The translations under genes and the position numbers were made by a program. Below are positions 1-13,250 of a stretch of DNA of 64,000 bases, piece after piece. The stretch spans positions 18,909,156-18,973,155 of the forward strand of contig CM076663.1 in the NCBI GenBank assembly GCA_038496675.1, given 5' to 3'. The notes beneath the pieces were generated by a model, which made no database searches, had not been told where the DNA came from, and worked only from the letters and a program-made list of their open reading frames with translations. Position 1 is the first letter of the stretch; each line of letters begins with the position of its first letter. This stretch comes from Rachycentron canadum. Lineage: Eukaryota; Chordata; Actinopteri; Carangiformes; Rachycentridae.

Positions 1-300
1 CATCCTGATGGGACGAGCCCAACGCTGGCATCAAGATTGTAAAGACACAGACAGGGAGAGTGCACAGCACAGCAGGCAAAGTTAAAAAAAAAAAAAAAAG
101 GTGATGGACGAGGTATTTATGTTAAAAAAAAAGCATGATGCACAGACTGTTACTCGCTCTGCCATTCTACCTTCTCCACGGGTTTGGATGTGACTTTACC
201 ACAGCCATAAAAGAGCTTAGTGCTGCTATTAGCAAGCTAAAAAGAGTGCACCTGGATGGGGCCCATTGTTGCTGTGGACTTTAACCATTCAATTCTGAGA

Positions 301-1824
301 TACAGTGCTGCTTGAAAGTTTGTGAACCCTCCAGACATGGTCACTGTTTTTGTAAAAAAACATTAAAATAACCTTATTACACAAACATCCAAATCCCAAT
401 TTGCAAAGCACACCTTCCAAATAATGGAAACACACATAAAGAGATATATTTTCATTATTTAATTCAACAAAGGTGGTTTATTTCACAAAAACTGATAATT
501 TAACGTGCAAAAGTATGTGAACCCTTGTATTAGTAGCTTGTGGCTCCTTCTGCAGCCATTACTTCAACCAAACGTCTTCTGTAACCACTTACCAGTCTCT
601 CACATCTGCTTAAGGGGATTTTTTCCTACTGCTGCTTGTAGAACTCAGCCAGTTGAAAGGTTGGAGGGACATCTGGTATGTACCAACAATGCTTTGGGTC
701 ATTGTCTTGTTGGATCATCCATTTTTGTCCCAGCTTCAACTCTCTGACTGATGGCAGGAGATTCTGGTCAAGAATTTGTTGATATACCGGAGAATTCATG
801 GTTCCTTGGATAATATGGAGTCGTCCAGGTCCAGAAGCAGAAAAGCAGCCCCAGACCTTCACATTTCCACCACCATGCTTCACTGTTGGGAGGAGCTTCT
901 TTTCTTCATTGCACTGTTGGCTTTTCTCCAAACATGTTGGTTTTGATTGTGACCAAATAATTCTATTTTGGACTCGTCTGTCCAGAGAGTGGACGTCCAG
1001 AAGGCCTCTGGTTTGTCCAAGTGCTCTCTGGCAAAGTTGAAACAGGCAGCTTTGTTCTTTCTTGTGAGCAGAGGCTTCCTTCTATCAACCCTCCCATGAA
1101 TGTCATGGCTATTCAATTTTAGTCTGATTGTAGACGCATGCACATTTGTATCAGATGCTACCAGAGAGGTCTGCAGCTCTCTGGAGGTGATGTGTGGGTT
1201 GGCCTTTACCTGGTTTATTATTTTTCTGGTGCTTCTGGGTGATAGTTTTGATGGGCGTCCACTTCTAGGCAGAGTTGCTGTCATGTTGAAGGCCCTCCAT
1301 TTGTAAATGATTTGTCTTACAGTGGATGGATGGAGCTGGAATCTTTTGGAGATGGTCTTATAGCCCTCCCCAGACTGATGGGCCGTCACTACCCTCTTCT
1401 TCATGTCCTCAGATATCTCCTTTGCTCTGGGCATTGTTGATTTGTATGGGACCACAGTGGTTTGGTTGGTTTCCTCTCTCTTTTAATTAGTTCAGGCCAA
1501 ACCCTTTCCCAAGGATGTCCCATTTCATTGGTCTGTTTAAATGATTAATTCAGCACCAAATGTGTTTCACCTGAGTCTGTTTCCTGCTTGATTTAACCAA
1601 TGCAGCTGGGGGTTCACTTACTTTAGCACATACACTAATTCCATGTTTCATGTAGTTTTTGGGCAACTTAAACAAGTCCCACTAAACAAGTACATGAAAC
1701 TGATAAACATATATCTGACATTTCATCCATAAAAACTGCTGATGATGAAATAAGAAAATCATGGTAAAACAACAGAAACATCTAAACTTCTCAGGGGGTT
1801 CACAAACTTTCAAGCAGCACTGTA
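301..1824 (-). mobile_element. Tc1-like DNA transposon with perfect terminal inverted repeats, defective
   Basis: The ends are perfect inverted repeats of 28 nt when the flanking TA is counted (301-328 and 1797-1824; 5' end tacagtgctgcttgaaag). The TA dinucleotides at 301-302 and 1823-1824 fit the TA target duplication of the Tc1/mariner superfamily, giving an element of 1,520 bp at 303-1822. The element carries a minus-strand transposase remnant. The ends are intact, so it could once have been mobilised in trans; the coding part is broken. It sits in a trappc9 intron with its transposase in the same orientation as the gene. Confidence 0.93.
530..1434 (-). pseudogene. Tc1-like transposase pseudogene
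   Basis: The reading begins at a Met with MPRAKEISEDMKKRVV, the usual Tc1-family N-terminus; seven upstream in-frame codons are unlikely to be used. Visible in order: a first helix-turn-helix (GYKTISKRFQLHPSTVRQI), a GRPSKLS hook-like motif, a second helix-turn-helix, and the first catalytic Asp in WTDESKIELFG. A single-base loss near 909 shifts the frame, after which GGGNVKVWGCFS and the second catalytic Asp (QQDNDPKH) follow. Near 630-692 the segment that should contain the third catalytic Glu (DLNPIE region) is deleted. An in-frame stop falls before the conserved C-terminus GYRRRLVEVMAAEGATSY, which ends at 530. The enzyme cannot be active. Confidence 0.92.
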
Positions 1825-4800
1825 TGTCCCTCCTAAATTTCATCTGGACCATGGTTACACCAACACTGCAAAGGCCTAAATGAATGTTCTCCTTCCCACC
1901 CCAGGACAGTTTGACCACCTATCTTTGTTCTTACTACCCAATGCACCTGTTATTAAATGTGTGAAACCTCAAAGCTGCACTTGTGTTTATTCCTTCAGCC
2001 CTGGATGAACAAGGAGGTCCGTCTCCAACTGAGGGATCAGGATGAATGAAGCTTTAAGGTCTGATGTGAAAAAGGCTTGAAACTCAGCCAGGGCCAAGAG
2101 CAGCATTTCAACCAATTCTGATCCTCAACATGTTAGGCAAGGTAACCAGGTCATCCCTGACTACAGACTGGTTAATATTCCTCCAGCTAGCACCACCACC
2201 TCCATCAGTGACAAAACCCAGCACTCTCTCATTGTCTTTTGATGCCCAATGATTTCTGTGCTATGGACAGTACAGAGGTTTGAAAACCAGCTGTTCTGAT
2301 AGATGCAAAAGCTTTGAAGAAAGGGCTGAAGGTTGAGCAGCAACTTTGTTGTTACACTTGACAACAGAAAGTAGCAAAATGGAAATCTAACATGAACATG
2401 TCACAGGTTATTACTTTAAAAGTATTCTTTAGAGCCAAGCCTGCTGGGGAAGTTGGGTAACTGCGAATTAACTACAAGTAGGACAGCAGTGCATTGTCTC
2501 ACCGATGTCGACTGAGGACACACAATAAGAAAACAGTAAGACAACAGTGCCTTACTAATCTCACAAGAACTTATGAATACACCTTTCTCTCTGTTTTAGT
2601 CCTTTAATTCATGTTGTTAGTTGGTATAATGCGCTTCTTGTGCCTCTCTTCTCCGTTTCAAACACAGGCATTTACTGTGCTACAAGGTGCAGTCTTCAAA
2701 GAACAACCACATCATTAATGTGGGCGTTTTCGCCGCAATTAGGTACGACACTCCACACCATTTAACACGATAAAGCTCGCTGTAAGTCAGGGCCCATTAG
2801 TCCTGAGTGATGACATCACTGGTGTCGTGGTCTCGCGCCAGACTCAAAGCGAGGGATAAACTCGTCTGAGGATAAATCAGCAAGGCTCGGCCTGTTTTGA
2901 ATATTCCCTCCGTGCTGTTTTCTGGCTTTGTCCGATTTGCCCCTTCTGCCTTAGCTGAGACACAAAGGACGTCAAGTGCAGCACCGGCATCACAGTTAAG
3001 GGTGATGGATTGACTTTCATCACAATGTGCATATAAATATAGATTTATCAATAGAGCATATATTAGTGTTGTTTAAATGCCACTGATGATACATTACATC
3101 ACTCTCGACATCGTGACAGGTGTGAATCTGGTGCAGGCTAATTCAGTACAGCGTGACACACAGTAGAAGCCAAACCTTAGTCATTTGAGGGCAACAGTTA
3201 TATTTAATAGTTATATTAATAGAGAAGTGCTGATGTTGACACAATGTACCAGCAGCATACATGTCAGACAGATTCTGACACACACTGCACAAGCTGTGAG
3301 TTATCATCTATCTTCAGGCTGTGGAGCTGGAAAAAGAGAAGGTGTGAAAGACTGACAGAGAGACAGAAGAAGAGTGCATATGTAGACTGTCAAGGTGAAG
3401 AAAATTCATTCACGTACATCCATATGTTCACGATCATCTTCAGACTCAGTGGGGTGGGGGCAGCTGAAGTTATGTTATGATTATCTTTTAAATCTATTTC
3501 CATCCAGACCTGACTGTACTTAGGTTCTTTGTGTTGCCAGGGACAATGAATATTTCTATTTCAACTGTTTACTGTCTTTCCAATAGTAAAATGAAGTCAG
3601 GTAACAATTAGTTTAGCTTAGAATAAAGCAGGATAAGCGAATAGCCTGGTTCCATCCAAAGTTTAAGAAAAATCAACCATCATCACTGTAAAGATGATTT
3701 GTAGTTTTATATGCATTTAACTAAGCAAATTAACCTTTCCCTTCATATAAATAGTCCCAAAATGCTTATCTGTTCCTTTAGAAACACGTTCCATTATTGT
3801 GTTTTTACAAAAAGATTATTCATCTGTTTCTCTTCTGTGTAGATGAAGTTGTTGTGTTTTTTTCATTATCCTTCAACAGATTCCAACAGTGTTTCAGACT
3901 TTCTCTGGGTGACTGGGGCTCAGTGAGAAACGTGAGTCGTCCACCAAGCGTGGAGTTGGCCTCTCCCGCTGTTAATATGTCAGAGTGTTGCTGAGCAGGT
4001 CACTGACCCAGGATAGGTGTAAATGTAAATTTGACCAAGGGCTGTTCATGTTAGCTGGCTGCCATTAGTGTCTGGGTGTAATTGGATTAAAGTACAACAT
4101 AAATACAGTTAATGTCAAACCTTTCACTTGTTTCTGTAAACACCTAATAAGACAAAGGCAAAGGGTTTCATTTAGGGCAGAGTAAAACAAGTGCAATGAC
4201 GATGTCAAAGTTCTTACACATTTGTTTTTTGCATTTAAAAGCATATGAACAAATGTAAGACGCTGTGTCTTACGTGAATATAACCAATTAGTGCCATTTT
4301 GAACAGGCCATAACACTGCAGCATCCACACAGAAGATTATCAATCATTCAAAACATACCTGAGACAATCAATACTGTTCCTAATTACTTCTTATAATTAT
4401 GATATTATTGCTCAGTTACCTGGACAAAAATGTCTCGATGTCTTCAAATACACAATGAAATTTATATGTGACTATATGTGGTGTATATGTTGTGGCTAAG
4501 CAGCACAACAGTTGATGAGTGCACCAGTTGTGCTGAAAACAATCAGGATTTTATAGTTTAATTAGCAAAGAAGGAAGAAATTGGTAATCACCTAACACAC
4601 AGTGGCACAGACTAAAAAGCAGAACCTCTGGCTTTATGCAAATAGGTTCATCAGTATATTAAGACAACATTATTAATGTGATTACATAAATGTATTAGAG
4701 TGCCAGATAGCATCAAATGGTGTTTAGCAAAAACTGCATCCCATAATGTTGCCATAATAACTGCATTCAGAGCTGTTGTTAAGACGGAGCCATGTCTTAT

Positions 4801-5147
4801 CTCTTTCATTCAGGGGCCCAATTATTGCTCAGCTAATTAAAACACTGAAACAGTATCACTTAAATGACCTCATGAGAAGAGTGGCGTCGGGGCTGAGACC
4901 AGCACGCTGCATTGTTTGTGTTTACTTTCTCAGTCATCAAGCAAAGTCTGCAGTGCAGGAGCTGGTCCATATTGATTGTTCTCTAATATTCATCCGCCCA
5001 GAGTCTGTGTGTGAAGCGGTTCAACTGTCTGACGGAGGAGATTGAGAGGTCAGGAGTAAGACAAGAAAGAAAAGAGGCTGAGTATGAACCATGAGAAAGA
5101 ACGGAGAAGGCATGTAGTGAATGAGCTGCGAAGGTCGGTAAGAAGGT

Positions 5148-5152
<5 letters not shown>

Positions 5153-5183
<31 letters not shown>
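5153..5183. repeat. T-31 homopolymer
   Basis: An uninterrupted run of 31 T on the plus strand (A on the gene's sense strand). It could be the poly(A) tail of a minus-strand retroposed copy, but no recognisable body was seen next to it. Confidence 0.97.
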
Positions 5184-5187
<4 letters not shown>

Positions 5188-6995
5188 CAAGAATAAGAAG
5201 AGAGGAAATCCGACAGTTGAAGCGTGGAAGCCAGAAGCTAGGAGAGAAATGGAGGTGTAGAGACCTCGAGACCTCGTTCCTATTACTGTTGAATCTTAAA
5301 TAAGACAGAATCCCTGGCACAGAAACAGCTCCGTGTGCAGGGGCACACCAACACTGCATCCAACATGGACGTAACTTCAGTTGAGCGGTTTGAAGGTGGC
5401 GTGATTGTAATAAAACACATCACAGGGTTGCGACTAATCATAATTTGCATTATTGATTATTATTTCAATTATTTTTTCCAAATCATAGTTTAACTGTTTT
5501 GTCCATAAAATGGTAGGAAATAGTGAAAAATGTCCATTGCAACTTCTCACACTGTCTTAAAGTATCGAAGCTTTTTCTCTAGATGAAACTATAAAAATGT
5601 CAACAAACGGTTCAGCACAAATCAACTAAAAGAAAATGGATGAATAAATACATGACACAAAGGTAGGACAGACCAATTAACAGAAACTGAACCTCTCACC
5701 GACTTAATCTCGGTTATGTTGGCTGATACTTTCCCCAAAGCTGCGTTCATCACCTGTCCATTTCAAAACTAGCTCATGTTCAGTCACATGGCTCCACCCC
5801 GTCCAACTAACACCAGTCCACGTTCACTCAAAGGGAATATGGATGAACACTGAGCCTCAGGCTACATCTACATTTACATCTTGTGCTTTTTAAACGTATC
5901 AACTTTACTATGTTTACACCTGGCCACTACTACCCTGGAGGTAAATCCCTTAAAGAGAGACTTTTGGAGACGCTGCTGGTCCTGTTTTAGTTTGAAAACT
6001 CCAGGACTTTTGTTGTAATCAGCAGTGAAAGCGACACGGAGAACATCCAAATGTGAGACCACCAACAATCACATTGCAGAATATAAAGAGTGCATAGCTA
6101 AAAAAAAAAAAAAGAGAGAGCGCCAAAGAAATTTATCACAAACAAGGTAAAGGTTTGAAATAGTTGGAATTTGAAGTCATGTTAACCAGCCTGACACGTT
6201 TATGGTTCTACAACACAAAATGTAACATTGCGTTGTTTCCCTCTGTATCATCTTTGTTTTGCGTAACTTGCAATAACTAGTATAAAGGGTTTCCATAAAT
6301 TTACAATCTTTGAGATTTCCATAAAATTAAACTTTTTAATGGTTGGCTTCTTTTGGGTGATTCCCATTCAGTACATTCTCTCTATATACAATTATCTCTA
6401 TATAAACTAGATTCTTATTGTCTGCCTGAGCACAGCCTAATCTTCACAGTTTAAAGTTTACGCTCTATAAAAGGTATCAGTATCAGCTGAATTAACTTAT
6501 TGCGAATGCAAACACAACATCCTACTGATGCTGCTTCCCATTAAAAGCATTAAACTGGCAAAGCACAGGGTCATCACCATGGTTACCACTGACCACGATC
6601 ATTCGTCAAAAAGACAATGTTGTCGAAGCATCATTTTTAATTTTGTGCGTGGATGCTGTGTGAAATACAAGTTTATTTGGCAGCACATAAACTGACACAC
6701 AAGTTGCTCCTCTGTTATTTCTGACACGGTAGCTGCTCAGGGGGTGGTTGTCCTTTTACACAGCGCTTGATGAGTCCATGTCAAACAGGACTGAAAGCTA
6801 AAGGATTTGTGAGTTAAGACAGAATGACTGAATGAATTATGCTAATAATGCTAATATTGTTCCTGTATCATTTGTGTTATACCTGTAAACAGGGGAACGT
6901 TCAGAGTATGTTGAGGGCGACACATTTAGATTGACAGGTGCTGCAGTTGCTCCATTTTCACTGAGGTTAAAATGTGAACTTCTGTGTCAACTCAC

Positions 6996-7148
6996 CGTCA
7001 TTGAGGTCCTGCAGCAGGTTCTCCTGACCAGAGAAGTCCAGCTTGACTTTGATGTTGACAGTCAGTGTTACAGCATGGCCAGGCTTTAGAGGCAGGTGAG
7101 ACAAAGGCTCATCCAGCTCCCAGCTCAGAAACTCCCCAAACACTTTCT
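6996..7148 (-). CDS. trappc9: trappc9 exon (window exon 14, last one seen)
   Basis: This 153-nt exon holds two bases completing a Glu codon, 50 codons, and one base of the next. The acceptor is gtctggtcag and the donor GTGAGT. It encodes KVFGEFLSWELDEPLSHLPL, then KPGHAVTLTVNIKVKLDFSG and QENLLQDLND. The FLSW and NIKVKLDFS-QENLLQDL motifs are conserved in vertebrate TRAPPC9. In the human protein about 330 more residues follow; none of their exons is recognisable between 1 and 6995, so they lie to the left of the window. The upstream intron is 11.6 kb. Confidence 0.96.
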
Positions 7149-9059
7149 CTGACCAGACACAGAAAAAGAGACAAAGAACCAGATTAGAAAATGCATAAAG
7201 AGGACTTTCTGAGCATGAGAACACCTTCTGAGATAAAAGGTGGGAATGCATGCTACATAAACCGTTTTAACATTTGTGGATGCAAATAGTTTTGGACAAG
7301 GAAAAGAGAGTGACACTGCTGTGCATGTAGCCACCCAAAGACAAGTAATGAGAGAGCACATGTGAACACTCGGCAGAAAAATCCGCTTTGAGATGCTGGT
7401 TATGTATTTTGTGCAAAAAGAGGTGAGAAGGAAAAGAGACACACCTGATGATACCTGCTGCAGACTGAACATTACAAAGAAAACCAGTGCTACTGTGATG
7501 TTTCCTTAGCGTTTTGCCTTCTGGCGCAACAAAGCTGCTGATTGGCCCCCTACCCACGAGAGCTGTCAGTGCCCGTCACGAGACCTGCTCCACTTTATGT
7601 CTCCAACACCCTTCTACCTGAGACGAATGGCTCAGCTGCATCCACTTGTGCCAGGAGCATCAGATGACTGATACATCACCTGAATAAAGCATGTGCTCTG
7701 CCTGAGCAGGTGAGCCTCTCCTGCTCTTAGGGATTGCAGGAACAGGGAGCGGGCTGATTTTAACAGACGCACAGCAGAAGGGTTGATGCAAGCTCGCAGT
7801 AAGAACAACAGTTTACACGTCCCTGCTCGATTCACAACCAAAGCCTTTAACGTCCTCTAAGAGGATGTTAACGCAGGCGGCATTAAATAAAGATTTTGTG
7901 AAAAACACTCCATTTGAAATATTCATGAACTCAGAGCATTTGCAGTGAATTTAAATAGAGGGAAAAAAGGAGTGGGGCAGAGAGTGGGGCAATGGGGAAA
8001 TGATTTTAAAGAAATGGGATTCATTCACTTGAATATGCAACAGCAGGGCTTGTAATTCAACAGGTAGACGGCCGGGGTTGTGGATGACGTCAGCGCCATT
8101 ACACCGCTAAAATGTGAGTCACAAGGAACGGCAGCCGCAACAACTGTCAGGAAATCTTTCATGCCTTGTTTCAGGTATTAACCAGAGACAATATGAGACC
8201 AAGTCATTGCTGCTTCACAGCAGATATGAATCACTGTCCAGAACAGTGAGGCTGGGTTTTGAGATTTTAATCCTCTCTGACTCTGACTCACCTGCTTTTC
8301 TTTCTCCCTCAGTAAGGAAAATAGGAGGTGCATTACAGGTGCTGTAAAGTATATACTGTACACCAGGCAGCCTGATTTTGTTGTTTTTATCTGTACAGCA
8401 TAATATCTAATCAACCCAGTACCCAAGATCATATCTGTCTAATAATACACTGTTTTCACTCTAAACACAGTTCATGATAACAACTAACTAACTCTAACAT
8501 CAATAGAATTATTAAGAAAAGAAACACAAGATTGATTTCAGTTTTAGTGTTTCTCCTGCTCCGAGAGTGACCGCAGAGCTACAAGGGAGAAGTGTCCTTG
8601 TTGTTTTCTATATTAATTCAACTCAACGCTATGATTTGATTGTCTGTTTTACAGTGTTGTTGTTCTTCAGTGTAACGGACTGTTTTGCGTCTCCTCATGT
8701 AGCTTCATCAGTCGACAGTTTATCTTTTACGATATATGTCAACAATGATCAGCTGACATTAGAGGGATGGAGCTGAATGTCTCCAGTTATCAGCCTGTTA
8801 ACAATCAAACACTGGCAGAATCGTTGACCGGAGGCTGAAAACCAGGTCAGTTAAAGAGAATCAACTGAAACCTCCGACACAACGGACGCAACCGGAAGTG
8901 GTGACTTTTACTATGGTGTTGTCACCGTGTGACGTGGTGAGTTCAGTGACGTCTGGACAGTGAAGTGCGTGTGTGTTTATGCCGCATGAAAAGCATCACT
9001 TGTCATCTTGCAGATTGTCAGGCACAAGCTTTGTGTTTCATTGCAGTAAAAAACATATC

Positions 9060-9190
9060 TGAGTGGATTAGCTGTGTGACTTGAAACATTTTCAGACCCA
9101 GGCTCGACTCCCGGTCGGCTGGACTCTTGGCTGCTTTGCTTTTCTAATCCTGCGTTTCCTGTTTTGCCACTGACCTATTCAATAAAGACA
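9060..9190 (+). mobile_element. SINE 3' portion (tRNA-derived family 2)
   Basis: It contains a B-box-like word (ggctcgactccc, about 9103) followed by a C/T-rich body and the tail cctattcaataaaga with a polyadenylation-like AATAAA. This arrangement matches a common teleost SINE type whose better copy lies at about 56735-56915 in this window. The A-box half is not clear. The class is recognised by memory of similar tails, not by alignment. Confidence 0.45.
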
Positions 9191-12100
9191 TCAAATGCGT
9201 GGGAGTTAGGAGGTCTGTGAGTTTTATTTGAGTGGCTAAGTGGTCCTTGGTCTGAAACACTTGTTTAAATCTAATTTGTGGTTTCACATCTAAGTTCCCC
9301 TAAACTTCTGTGGTTGGAAAGCAATAGCAGTGAAACCAGAACAGAACTGACAGAGAGAAGACAGATTTGGCGCGAGACCTAGTGAGAAGTTCATTTTCTC
9401 CCGATCTGTCTCAAAAATGCCGTCTTGATGTGAGAATGTTCAGAAGATCTGTGTCTCAAATGGATCAAAATTTTTTTTCAGTGACTGCGGGGAGAAAGAA
9501 TCAGACATAATCTATGATCAGGTTCACTTCTCCCTTTGGAATAAATACACTTAGACCAGAGGGGTGGGAAATGGAGAAACCCAGATACAGATACTGACAC
9601 AGATACAGGACATAAGTGAAAATGAATCGTCTTCTTTCTCAAGTGTCTCTGGTATAAAACTGGAAAATGATGTATTCATACATTGCAGTGCTAACGTAAT
9701 AATAGAAGTTAATAATACCACAACATATTTTTGAGATGTGAGTAAAGACTGATGCTCAACTCAAGTATTTTGGCATGTGTGTAGATTAGGAGAATAATTA
9801 AGAAAAAATGAGAGATCTCTTCACTCCATGCCAGACAACCCTCGTACTACAAATACACACCCATCGTGAGCAAACTGATGCAGTCGAATGAGGAAGACGG
9901 CCCGCACACAGGCAGCTGACAGCCAGCTCTGCTCATGGCAACATTAATCTCCCTCTTTTCCCTTTTTTTACTTTGCACAGTAAAATGTGTTTTGTCCTTA
10001 TGAGATATTTGTTATAAAAGTGCATAAAAAAAGAGTTTTAGAGGACAACTGAGCCAAGTTGATAATTATATCCACAAAAGAGCAATAAGGAAGCAGTGAT
10101 GAAGAAAAACGGCTGAGTTTATGTTGATTCTTATTTAAACGTGATCCAATAGATTATTTCGTTAAGGGTCCATTTTTTGTTATCTTTAAAGTTTCCTATG
10201 AATAAATATTTACTTTTGAGAAAGTGAGCTCCTATCTCATATGTCAAGATGGCTGCGCTGTGGCAGAAAGAGTAATGTTTTGTTTGTTTTGCCACAGATG
10301 TCCTCCTATTGTGACTCTTCATCTTTTATTCATTCGGTTCCCACAGAGAATGCAGAGAGGGCTTCACAGAGGCCCCCTCAACCATGACCTGTCTAAAGCT
10401 ATGACCAGGTTATGGCTAAGGAGGCAAAGGCGGGTAATATGATGACCGGGGATGGTGAGTCCCATCGCCGTGATGACACTCCAGCCTCGGTCTACTGCTT
10501 TGGCGATCAGGCGTGCTGACAGAGCGCAGCATCGTCATGTTCAGCTCATGTATGACTGAGGCGAGAAGCAATTTTTTGCAATCTCTAGAGAAAAGAGTGG
10601 ATGTATTATTCACAATGGCTGGAAGAAAACGAGACAGTGCTGAAACCTACTCGTGCAAATTGTCACTGACTGACTCAACAGGGGTCAGATGTGCACATCA
10701 TGCGTTCAAAAATGATGCATATGCTAGCCCTCACACTTAAATTGGTGTCTATAAAGACCGGAAAGTGCAGTGAGAACCTGCATACGTGATGCATTCTCAA
10801 TACAGTTTACAATACTGTATTCATAACAACAGAGCCACTTTCAGTGTCAGGGGAACTCGTGCATACCAGACTAGGCTGAGCTTTGTCAACATCTGCTTGC
10901 TGAGGTCTGCTAACAAGGTCTTTCCACAGATTCTGTGGAAGTGGAACTTTTTTTTTTTCTACAATAAGAATAACTATCTAAAATGTGCAGGAGCTGTCAG
11001 CTGGTGGAGCCTAGAGTTAAACAGAACAGGGTGAAATGGCTGAAAAGCCATGAAGCTGCCCACTGCTGGACCCAGTTCTGCTGTCGTCTCCACTGTCTTC
11101 ATTTAATCATTTATTCTTACACTTTCAATAAAGTTCAATACATTGTTACCACCAACTACGGTCTCAGTACTATAACAAAACATTTAATAGAAAACTGAAC
11201 CAAAAACTGAACATTAAAGCCATCATAACTAGACTTTATGAGAGAATAGTTGTCGGATTATATTATAACAGGCATAATAAAGTGGACTCAGAGTACAGTA
11301 GCTTTGAGGGTACTATGATGTTGCTCAAGTACCTGGAACAATGCATCTTTTCTAACTTTACATTAAAGACCACAGCAGCTGCGATTTTGTTGTGTCATCT
11401 TCAACACTTGAGTTGTTTTGTGTGGTTTGATCTCCTTTCTACAATGTCAAATAAATTAAACTTCAGATCGGGAGAACAAAAGGTTTTATAAAGCACCAAC
11501 AGAGTAACTTAAGATGGAGATAGAAAGATAAGGTGAGAGGTGGAAATTCAATAATAAAACATTGTTCAGTTAGTTGGTTAGCTGCCTGCACAACCATCTG
11601 TAAAATGCTCATCAAAGTTATTACACAGGTGTGATCAACTTTATCTTCCTTTTTATTTACTCTGGAGGCAACGTTTTATGTCCCTGTGTTTATTGCCTGT
11701 CATTTCATACTTTCTGATGTCTCAACCTTGAAGTGCTTTGTAAAGTCTGTTATAGAATATAAATCATAGATAGTTTTCCCGAGGTTCAACAGAAATATGT
11801 GAGAAACCATTGACATTGATGGTTTAAAGGTTTTTTTTCACTATGAGGTTTAGATTAAATAAAGCATGATTGGATAAAACGATTTATTTGTCTACCTACA
11901 CAGACTTGTGTTCCCATTCTTTCCTAGATCTCCTTTTCTGTGACAATTAAGGTGTAACTCATCCTACCTGCAGCATGGGATGTGACTTCAGGATGTGTTC
12001 ACAGCATTGCCAAAAACAACTAATAGCAGCCTATTAAGAATACTGTCATAAAGACAGCTTGAACATCAAAGTCAGCCTGAACATGACTTTGCCCGAAAAT

Positions 12101-13085
12101 ATGTGAATGTTTTACTTTGTCTTGTGTTTTCAATGACTAGAAATTGTTTCCCACCTGATCCTAGGGCTTTCCAGTGGTTTTAGGATTAAGGTTGCAAAGG
12201 AACTGGTAAATAAAAGTTATTCTTGATAAATCTCAACATAAGGAAACGGGATAAATGAAGTTAACTCTCTTCAAACTGCACGGCTTCAGAGTTTGAGATG
12301 TATTCATTCATCAAATATAAAAAGTTTAAGTGGGTGATTCCTCATCATTAATAGAGTGACTGGAGAAACACCAGTAAAAATGATTGGCCAGATTAAAAAT
12401 ACATATTCATTAATATGTGGTACTACCTTCAAGTGCTGATCTTATTTAAACCACTTCACTTGAAACTGCAGTGCTTTCAGAAATTATGGCAACGAAGGGA
12501 AAAGAACTGGATGATCAATTGCACTGCAATGCAATTAGCAGGTCGCATTGTATCAAGCTGCTCTTCCTCTGAGCGAATGTGTGCTTAGGCTGGAGTGTCG
12601 TTTTCTGACACTTGTGTTTACAAAGGCTCTATCAATTAAAAGGGGGGGGGGGCATTGTACACCTTGTCATTCCATTATTAAAACTTAAAACAGCTTTTGC
12701 AAACCTCTTGCAAAGCCTAGCAGAGACAAGACACACACAAGCTGCAGAACGGCTGCAGTGCAGAAGGAGGTACAGTCCAATATGTGCTAATTATCAGCCT
12801 ACAGAACAGGCTGGGAACAATACAGCAGCTCCTCTAGCAGTGTTCCAGGGTCACTGTGGTTAGCATAAAACAAGACGAGGCTCTGCTTCCATACAGTGTT
12901 AAAGAAAGGAAGGTAAAAATATGATCAACATGATTCAGGGCTGTTGACTACAATAGAGCTGGCAGGAACATAGTAATAATAGAGCAGCTCTGAGTTGCAA
13001 CTGAAGCAGATGGGATGCGATGACTCCAGCAGACAAGTTGATAAAGTTGATGATACATTTTACTATCAGTTTTTTTTTTTAATCA

Positions 13086-13250
13086 GGCAGGTGACTGTGG
13101 CTTGGGAGTGCGGGTTGTCAACTAATCATAAGGTCAGTGGTTCGATCTCCAGCTCCTCCAGAACATGGGTAGACCATGTGTTGTTCACAGTGGCACTGAA
13201 GTGTAAGACACACACCAATATTTAAATTCTTGTCTGAGTGACATTTGCTC
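13086..13250 (+). mobile_element. tRNA-derived SINE (family 1), truncated
   Basis: A polymerase III A-box-like word tggcttgggag (13098-13108) and a B-box ggttcgatctc (13139-13149) stand 30 bp apart, as in a tRNA-like head. The stretch from 13086 to about 13160 aligns by eye with the head of the copy at 36947-37135 (for example the shared cagctcctcc/tagatcctc tail of the head). The downstream body is short and degenerate. Confidence 0.7.

Larger units (their letters stand above)
1..6995 (-). other. trappc9 intron, partial (3' of window exon 14)
   Basis: This is intronic sequence with no further coding exon that I can recognise. It holds a Tc1-like transposon (301-1824), a T-31 homopolymer (5153-5183), short A runs near 85-100 and 6100-6113, and unique AT-rich DNA. 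Two stretches (about 2710-2860 and 4780-5000) are less repetitive and carry homeodomain-type ATTA/TAAT words; they are candidates for conserved non-coding elements, but this is a guess from composition only. Confidence 0.8.

Noticed and set aside
505..1040. Plus-strand open frames over the Tc1-like element
   Set aside because: They are antisense shadows of the minus-strand transposase remnant; the recognisable protein is on the other strand.
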